Shown one piece after another: positions 59,778 through 64,000 of a stretch of DNA of 64,000 bases (positions are counted from its first letter, which is position 1; the number at the start of each line of letters is the position of its first letter). This stretch comes from an uncultured Bacteroidota bacterium. GTDB lineage: Bacteria > Bacteroidota > Bacteroidia > Bacteroidales > P3. The stretch covers positions 1 to 64,000 of the forward strand of contig CACWPQ010000013.1 in NCBI GenBank assembly GCA_902762805.1, written 5' to 3'. The notes beneath the pieces are model-generated. The model saw only the letters and a program-made list of their open reading frames with translations, ran no database searches and was not told the origin of the DNA. The position numbers and the translations under genes were made by a program.

Positions 59778-60563
59778 TTGACAAGATTAGTACATATCAC
59801 GGTGATAGTGCTGGCAGTGCTGATGGCGGGATGTCGAGGACAGAAGGAACGCGCCTATATCAAGGATGCACCGCGCGATGAGCAAATGGAGATCACCAAC
59901 AGCTACACCACTGTCATTCAGCCTGGCGACCTGCTGTATATCTATGTCTACAGCCAGACGCCGGAGAGTGCCTACGCTTTCAACGAAGAGACCAACAAAG
60001 GGACACAGGATGGGCAGGTGCGTGGTTATTTGGTGCAATCCACCGGCAACCTGCACTTTCCAATATTGGGTGAAATAGAGGCGGCCGGCAAGACTCTGGG
60101 CGAGCTGGCCGATGCGCTGGAGCGAAGGCTCGAGAATGAGAACTATGTGAGCGACGCTATCGTGACGGTGACGACGCTGAACTATCATGTGGCAGTGATA
60201 GGGGAAGTGAAGCACCCGAGGGTGTTGCACAGTCCGAATGGACGCCTGACTATCTTCGAGGCCTTGGCACAATGTGGCGACATCACTGAATACGGTTTGC
60301 GGACCAATGTCGTGGTGGTGCGCCAGAATCAGGACTCGCAAGTGGTGGATACGCTGGACCTGACGAAGATGAGTGTGCTTTCATCTCCTTTCTACTACCT
60401 GCAGCAGAACGATGTCGTCTATGTAGAACCCACGGAGAAACGCCGCCGCGATGCCTACAGACGTGAGGATTGGGTCCAGTACATGAGCATGGGCGTGTCG
60501 GCGCTCAATATCGCATATAGGACAATCTATTCCATCGTACTTTTTAATTCGTTTTACGAGTGA
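59778..60563 (+). CDS. Wza-like polysaccharide export lipoprotein
   Basis: A TTG start (59778) gives MTRLVHITVIVLAVLMAGCR with a lipobox at Cys19; no ATG is available before it. The 261-residue product has a polysaccharide-export domain (VIQPGDLLYIYVYSQTPES, GNLHFPILGEIEAAGKTLGE) and a SLBB-like segment (HVAVIGEVKHPRVLHSPNGR, LTIFEALAQCGDIT). It ends with a hydrophobic helix. It should form the outer-membrane export channel of a capsule or EPS system; the partner Wzc-like gene is not in the window. Confidence 0.9.
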   Translation: MTRLVHITVIVLAVLMAGCRGQKERAYIKDAPRDEQMEITNSYTTVIQPGDLLYIYVYSQTPESAYAFNEETNKGTQDGQVRGYLVQSTGNLHFPILGEIEAAGKTLGELADALERRLENENYVSDAIVTVTTLNYHVAVIGEVKHPRVLHSPNGRLTIFEALAQCGDITEYGLRTNVVVVRQNQDSQVVDTLDLTKMSVLSSPFYYLQQNDVVYVEPTEKRRRDAYRREDWVQYMSMGVSALNIAYRTIYSIVLFNSFYE

Positions 60564-60596
60564 AATCCGCTAACAGACAGTGCAGTAGAAAATAAA

Positions 60597-60628
60597 TTTG
60601 GTCATGTGGGGAAAAAGTAGTACTTTTG
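60597..60628 (+). promoter_or_regulatory. Promoter of the tRNA gene
   Basis: TTTG (60597-60600), 20 bases, TACTTTTG (60621-60628), 20 bases before the tRNA: an exact consensus match. Confidence 0.8.
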
Positions 60629-60648
60629 CACACGTTTTTGACCGAGAG

Positions 60649-60719
60649 TGTCCCATGGTGTAACGGTAGCACTACAGATTTTGGTTCTGCCTGTCGAGGT
60701 TCGAATCCTCGTGGGACAA
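60649..60719 (+). tRNA. tRNA-Gln (anticodon UUG)
   Basis: A 71-base cloverleaf. Acceptor TGTCCCA/TGGGACA, D-arm GTGTAACGGTAGCAC, anticodon loop TTTTGGT with anticodon TTG, T-arm CGAGGTTCGAATCCTCG. Only the outermost anticodon-stem pair (A-C) is mismatched. The CCA end is not encoded. Confidence 0.95.
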
Positions 60720-60721
60720 CG

Positions 60722-60750
60722 AAAGAGCGCTGTTTGTCAGCGCTCTTTTT
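60722..60750 (+). terminator. Terminator of the tRNA unit
   Basis: A nine-bp stem AGAGCGCTG/CAGCGCTCT, loop TTTGT, followed by TTTT. Confidence 0.85.
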
Positions 60751-60771
60751 GTAGGTGAGTAGTTCAGAAAA

Positions 60772-61635
60772 TCAATTTGAGGAGCTGGATCTAGCGTCGG
60801 CTATGGCGTTGTTGGAGAAGAATTCTTTACCGTAAGGGGTGAGGTTTACATGGCTAGCCAACCAGTTGACGGGCACCACCACCGACTGGATGCCGCAGGC
60901 GTAGGGGGCAATGTCGTAGAGCGGATAGACGAAGGTGATGGTGCTGAAGGAGCTGTCAATCAAGTAGTCCACTGGTACCGGCAGGCTATTGGCCTCGGCG
61001 AACTCGTCGAAGAGGCAGTTGCGTACCTCTGCATTCATTTCCATCTCGTTCACCGCCGTGCGGATGGCTTTGCCCAGATGGGTTGTGTCCATGAGGTCTT
61101 CGATATGGATGATGGAGCCTTTGGCGATGTCGACATTCACGTATTGGGCTGTATATGTGCCATGTGCAGCACCGACGACGGAGATTTCATCCTTGATGCA
61201 GAAGGTGGCCAGGTTGCCATTCACGTCGCATGTACTTTCCAGATGGCCGTAGGTGTACTGCAGTGTGTCGGCGATGCTGTCGTTTTTCAGCTCGAGGAGT
61301 TGTATTTCAGCACCTCCCTCTTCGTATTCCCATGTGAGGTAGAGGAGGTGTTCGGCGGCCTCGTCGAAAGTGGTCGACGTGCTGTCGCCGAAGGTGCGGA
61401 TAAGCAGTTCGCGCTCGGCCTCGGGGGTGAGTAGGCCAGCCTTGGGCCAGGCCACATTGTAGCTGTTTTCCAATCCGATAACATTGCCGGCGGGGTAGAA
61501 CGGCTCGTTGCCGATGACCACAAAGCAGCGCTTGTCCTGCAGTGTGTCGACGGCGAATTCCTTTGAGGGCTCTTTTTGCTGGCATGCAACCGCCAAGAGG
61601 CTGGTTGTCAGTGCGTAAAAAACATATTTCTTCAT
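60772..61635 (-). CDS. DUF3298-type (RsiV-like) lipoprotein
   Basis: The ATG at 61635 gives MKKYVFYALTTSLLAVACQQ with a lipobox (Cys18). The 287-residue product has a two-part layout known from DUF4163/DUF3298 proteins: a first domain with VVGAAHGTYTAQYVNVDIAK and a C-terminal lobe with FVYPLYDIAPYACGIQSVVV and VNWLASHVNL. RsiV-like proteins of this fold bind lysozyme or glycans, but many relatives have no known ligand. A minus-strand TATCTTTG lies at 61659-61666. Confidence 0.7.
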   Translation of the reverse strand: MKKYVFYALTTSLLAVACQQKEPSKEFAVDTLQDKRCFVVIGNEPFYPAGNVIGLENSYNVAWPKAGLLTPEAERELLIRTFGDSTSTTFDEAAEHLLYLTWEYEEGGAEIQLLELKNDSIADTLQYTYGHLESTCDVNGNLATFCIKDEISVVGAAHGTYTAQYVNVDIAKGSIIHIEDLMDTTHLGKAIRTAVNEMEMNAEVRNCLFDEFAEANSLPVPVDYLIDSSFSTITFVYPLYDIAPYACGIQSVVVPVNWLASHVNLTPYGKEFFSNNAIADARSSSSN

Positions 61636-61658
61636 AACAGCGAAACGGTTTATTGATG

Positions 61659-61716
61659 CAAAGATACAAAAAAAATCATAATTATTTGGCAAATTGAAAA
61701 ATAGTGTGTATCTTTG
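61659..61716. promoter_or_regulatory. Divergent overlapping promoters
   Basis: Rightward: TTTG 61685-61688, 20 bases, TATCTTTG 61709-61716, for the 61753 gene. Leftward: TATCTTTG at 61659-61666 with TTTG at 61690-61693 (spacing 23). The -33 boxes of both nearly abut, so the two genes may share control. Confidence 0.75.
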
Positions 61717-61752
61717 CAGTCGCAATCAAGGCTAAAAACAATACGCACACCC

Positions 61753-62523
61753 ATGAAGTACCACGAGCAAGAAGAAAAGCTGTTCCGCCGCTGGAGCACC
61801 CGTGCACGCAAGCTGCACGATGCCGACATGATTACCAAAGACGGCCTACTCTATCGAGGTGAGCTACGCTTCGACGGCCTGAACCAAGTGCATCGCCCCG
61901 GCGACGAGGAGCAGCTCTGGGACGATGCAGGCATGCGTCTCTTGGTACTCACCAAGGAGCTTGACGACGAGGACTGCTGGGATGTGCGTGCCGAGACGGG
62001 GCGCGTCCCCACGCCCCACATGACCAACCGCACTGCCCAGCGCTTCTACCCCAACCTCGAGCTCTGGGTCTATGGCTTGCTGACCATTCCCGAGCGCAAG
62101 GTCATCCCCTTCAGCCGTGCCGATAATCCCACACGCCTGCAGGGTTTTTATGAGAACGGCCCTATCGCGCGTGTCAACTGCAAGAAGCAACCTGATGGCA
62201 AGGCCGCGAGCAACGCCGTGCTGCAACGCTACATGAAGGAATACGCTGACCTGCTCTGTGAGCAAATCCGGCTCTATGGCGCCGATATTATCCTCTGTTG
62301 CGGAGGCCAGGGCATCATGGTCGACTTTATCAAGGAGAACCTTTATACGGATCTCGAGCAGGTCAATGGCCACTGCTGGTACTCGGCCGAGGCCAATGTG
62401 TTGGTCGTTAAACAATACCATCCTAACTACAATGTCTATACCCGGAAGGATATGTATGCCTCGCTCATGCGCGACTATCAGTCCTTCCTCAAAACCAATC
62501 CCCGGTTCCCCTCTGCGCGCTGA
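61753..62523 (+). CDS. Conserved hypothetical protein, possibly UDG-superfamily
   Basis: The 256-residue product starts MKYHEQEEKLFRRWSTRARK. The hydrophobic strand MRLLVLTKELDDEDCWDVRA, a middle helix ADIILCCGGQGIMVDFI and VLVVKQYHPNYNVYTRKD near the end could fit a uracil-DNA-glycosylase-like alpha/beta fold (a water-binding loop near the first strand and an H-P-x motif late). The match is weak and from memory. No signal peptide. Convincing promoter and terminator flank it, so it is a real, monocistronic gene. Confidence 0.65.
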   Translation: MKYHEQEEKLFRRWSTRARKLHDADMITKDGLLYRGELRFDGLNQVHRPGDEEQLWDDAGMRLLVLTKELDDEDCWDVRAETGRVPTPHMTNRTAQRFYPNLELWVYGLLTIPERKVIPFSRADNPTRLQGFYENGPIARVNCKKQPDGKAASNAVLQRYMKEYADLLCEQIRLYGADIILCCGGQGIMVDFIKENLYTDLEQVNGHCWYSAEANVLVVKQYHPNYNVYTRKDMYASLMRDYQSFLKTNPRFPSAR

Positions 62524-62548
62524 TGTTTTTTCATAGTCATTCGGTCTG

Positions 62549-62579
62549 GAGTGCCAAGTTCAAGGCACTCTTTTTTTTT
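62549..62579 (+). terminator. Intrinsic terminator
   Basis: A seven-bp stem GAGTGCC/GGCACTC with loop AAGTTCAA, followed by nine T. Confidence 0.85.
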
Positions 62580-62685
62580 GAAAAAAACGCCGAAAATGGC
62601 CGAAAATGGCGGGAATGTATGATGTTGATAAACAGTACTTTATTTGCATCCTCTTCTTCCTCTCTTCTTCCTCTCCTGGGCAATG
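62575..62685. repeat. Second intergenic repeat family, copy 2
   Basis: Reverse complement of the element at 39019-39130: a GCATCCTCTTCTTCCTCTC tract preceded by GCCGAAAATGGCCGAAAATG. It fills the gap between the 61753 gene and the remnant at 62750. Confidence 0.65.
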
Positions 62686-62749
62686 GAAAAGCCCCTCGGG
62701 GCGAGGGGCTGGAAATACAGGGTTGAAGGGGGGGGGATAGGGGGTGTGG

Positions 62750-62920
62750 CGGGGGGTTGGAGGGTTGGATGTTGGATGCGGAGTTCATGCAGGAGGCGTC
62801 CCTCGGGGTCGAGGAGCTGGAGTGTGGAGCCGAGGCATGAGACTGGCAGGGAGACGGTGAGGAGTCCAGTGGTGGGGTTGGGGTGGAGGAGGATTACGGT
62901 GTAGGACGCGGAGGGGGGCG
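62750..62920 (-). pseudogene. Remnant of a Por (type IX) sorting domain
   Basis: On the minus strand one frame reads YTVILLHPNPTTGLLTVSLP, then CLGSTLQLLDPEGRLLHELR. This has the NPTTG and L-x-D-x-x-G-R-x-L features of a type A sorting domain. No start or parent domain is attached, and it directly follows the stop of the calycin-like gene in another frame. It is either a severed tail of a lost protein or once belonged to the upstream gene before a frameshift. Confidence 0.5.
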
Positions 62921-62923
62921 GCG

Positions 62924-63319
62924 CTACTGCTTTTGGGTGAGGGTGCCGGTGTATGTGACCTGTTTGTCGCCCATGGTGCAGCTGAATCGGAGGCTGCGGC
63001 CGTCGGCGGTGCCGCGGAGGTTGCGGACGGTGTATTTGGGGTAGGGCTTGCCGTTGGAGGTGGGCACCACCTGGCGGCAGCGGAGTGCGGTGCTGTCGAC
63101 CACCACCTCGGGGATTTCCACGTCGACCTTGACGGGCATCATACGGGCGAATTTGGTATTGAAAATCAGTATGGTGGCGCGGTCGCCCTGGCGTTGCAGC
63201 CGGGCGGTCACGTCGCGGCGGGTGTAGCCGTCGGTGGTCATGGAGCCCACATAGGTCTGCGCCGGGGCCGCAAGGCCGAAGGCGAGCATGGCCAGCAGAA
63301 GGATGTGCTTGATGTTCAT
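62924..63319 (-). CDS. Secreted calycin-like beta-barrel protein
   Basis: The 131-residue product has a signal peptide (MNIKHILLLAMLAFGLAAPAQ) and a small beta-barrel pattern: TYVGSMTTDGYTRRDVTARL, ILIFNTKFARMMPVKVDVEI, LRFSCTMGDKQVTYTGTL. This resembles the Bacteroidota calycin-like domain family (lipocalin-type). It may once have been joined to the sorting-tail remnant that lies directly downstream in a shifted frame. Ligand unknown. Confidence 0.65.
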   Translation of the reverse strand: MNIKHILLLAMLAFGLAAPAQTYVGSMTTDGYTRRDVTARLQRQGDRATILIFNTKFARMMPVKVDVEIPEVVVDSTALRCRQVVPTSNGKPYPKYTVRNLRGTADGRSLRFSCTMGDKQVTYTGTLTQKQ

Positions 63320-63399
63320 TGGGTTGCGTTATAATTTCGACATGAAAGCAATAAAATAACGCGCGGGGCGTTACAATATTGTATCAAACAATGCGATAG

Positions 63400-64000
63400 A
63401 TGAAGAATATCATATTCGATTTTGGCAATGTGCTGGTGAAGTGGCAGCCGGAAAAGGTTTACAGTGAGCACTTTGGCGACGACGCGCGCGCCTGGTGGTT
63501 CTTGCGTCATGTGTGCGACGCCCCCTGGCGCAACCGCATCGACGCCGGCGAGAGCCAGGAGAGCTGCATCGCTGAGAAAAAGAAGCAATATCCTGACTAT
63601 GAGGAGGCTGTGGAAGTCTACCGCTCGCACTGGAAGGAGATGCTGACCGGCGAGATGGAGGGCATGCGCGAGGTGATTGCCGAGCTGAAGGGCGACCCCG
63701 ACGTGCGCATCTACGGCCTGACCAACTGGAGCATGGAGACCTTCCCCGAGGCAAGGGAGCGGTTCGGCATACTGCAAATGATTGAAAACTACGTGGTCAG
63801 CGGTGCCGAGGGGCTGGTGAAGCCCGACGAGAGGCTGTTCCGCGTGCTGCTCGACCGCTATGGATTGAAGGCCGGGGAGTGCACCTTCATCGACGATAAC
63901 GAAGCCAATGTTCGCGCTGCTATCCAGTTGGGTATGAATGGTATAGTGTTCCGCGGAGCGGACGATTTGCGCATGCAGCTCGGCATGTTTCGCCCGCTGA
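63400..64000 (+). CDS. HAD-superfamily phosphatase (truncated by window edge)
   Basis: At least 200 residues are visible. MKNIIFDFGNVLVKWQPEKV holds the nucleophile Asp7 in the D-F-G-N-V variant seen in YihX-type HAD-IA phosphatases. IYGLTNWSMETF supplies the Thr/Asn motif II, and EGLVKPDERLFRVLLDRYGL (Lys) and ECTFIDDNEANVRAAIQLGM (acidic motif IV) follow. Such enzymes dephosphorylate sugar phosphates or nucleotides. The open frame runs off the window at CGC-CCG-CTG with no stop. Confidence 0.85.
   Translation, partial: MKNIIFDFGNVLVKWQPEKVYSEHFGDDARAWWFLRHVCDAPWRNRIDAGESQESCIAEKKKQYPDYEEAVEVYRSHWKEMLTGEMEGMREVIAELKGDPDVRIYGLTNWSMETFPEARERFGILQMIENYVVSGAEGLVKPDERLFRVLLDRYGLKAGECTFIDDNEANVRAAIQLGMNGIVFRGADDLRMQLGMFRPL

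Noticed and set aside
60649..60719. tRNA pseudogene or integration-site remnant
   Set aside because: Only one outer anticodon-stem pair is mismatched; promoter and terminator are ideal and no integrase or direct repeat is nearby.
62537..62788. 83-codon minus-strand frame
   Set aside because: It consists of translated repeat and terminator DNA (Pro/Arg/Glu-rich) and is not protein-like.

Overview
The window looks like a Bacteroidales chromosome, possibly a gut or rumen lineage. It encodes a Por (type IX) sorting tail, PorE-like TPR/PD40/OmpA architecture, DUF6266, DUF4412, DUF2490 and PCMD-type proteins, fimbrillin-like lipoproteins and many Bacteroidota promoters of the form TTTG-N20-TAnnTTTG. 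Housekeeping genes are GC-rich. The block from about 6.7 to 22.2 kb is visibly AT-richer and looks acquired.

Layout. 0-6.5 kb: lipoprotein, a DUF6266 protein carrying two palindromic inserts, a type IX cargo protein, an OmpA-family protein and a tandem GNAT acetyltransferase. 6.7-22.2 kb: a leftward gene block encoding a dynamin-like GTPase, two paralogous TRAFAC-type GTPases, a GTPase-associated-like membrane protein, an M48 membrane protease with zinc ribbon, a candidate peptide precursor with its radical SAM/SPASM enzyme, a WG-repeat protein, a TIR-transmembrane protein, two unknowns, a Ycf46-like AAA+ ATPase and an FGE-like protein lacking the catalytic cysteines. This is the best candidate for a new system. 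It resembles the GTPase-centred conflict/immunity clusters known from comparative genomics, but the combination with a maturase-peptide pair, TIR and M48 is unusual. 22.6-28.4 kb: F1Fo ATP synthase genes atpE-F-H-A-G, without a, beta or epsilon, and nadB. 28.6-31.9 kb: a Sel1 protein and a two-component system. 31.9-42.5 kb: methyltransferase, glycosyltransferase, DUF4412 protein, FtsK, Cys-rich lipoproteins with a MauE/thioredoxin-like protein, an outer membrane protein, a HerA-like ATPase and a DUF2490 protein. 42.5-47 kb: surface lipoproteins, one with an 11-C tract that appears to hold it out of frame. 47-54.8 kb: ftsE-like gene, OmpA protein, FemAB-like protein, rlmH and fabH-fabF-fabZ-fabG. 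The fab cluster is interrupted by a DUF559 gene framed by 39-bp inverted repeats. 54.8-64 kb: second surface lipoprotein, nitroreductase, acyl-CoA synthetase, polysaccharide export lipoprotein, tRNA-Gln, hypotheticals and a truncated HAD phosphatase.

A second theme is repeat DNA. Heptanucleotide repeats sit in gene gaps and inside genes, where they insert Gln-Asn-Ser-Lys-rich peptides. At least two families of intergenic elements of roughly 100-140 bp are present twice each. Palindromes lie inside coding sequence, and homopolymer tracts alter frames. Function calls rest on motifs read by eye; no database search was possible.
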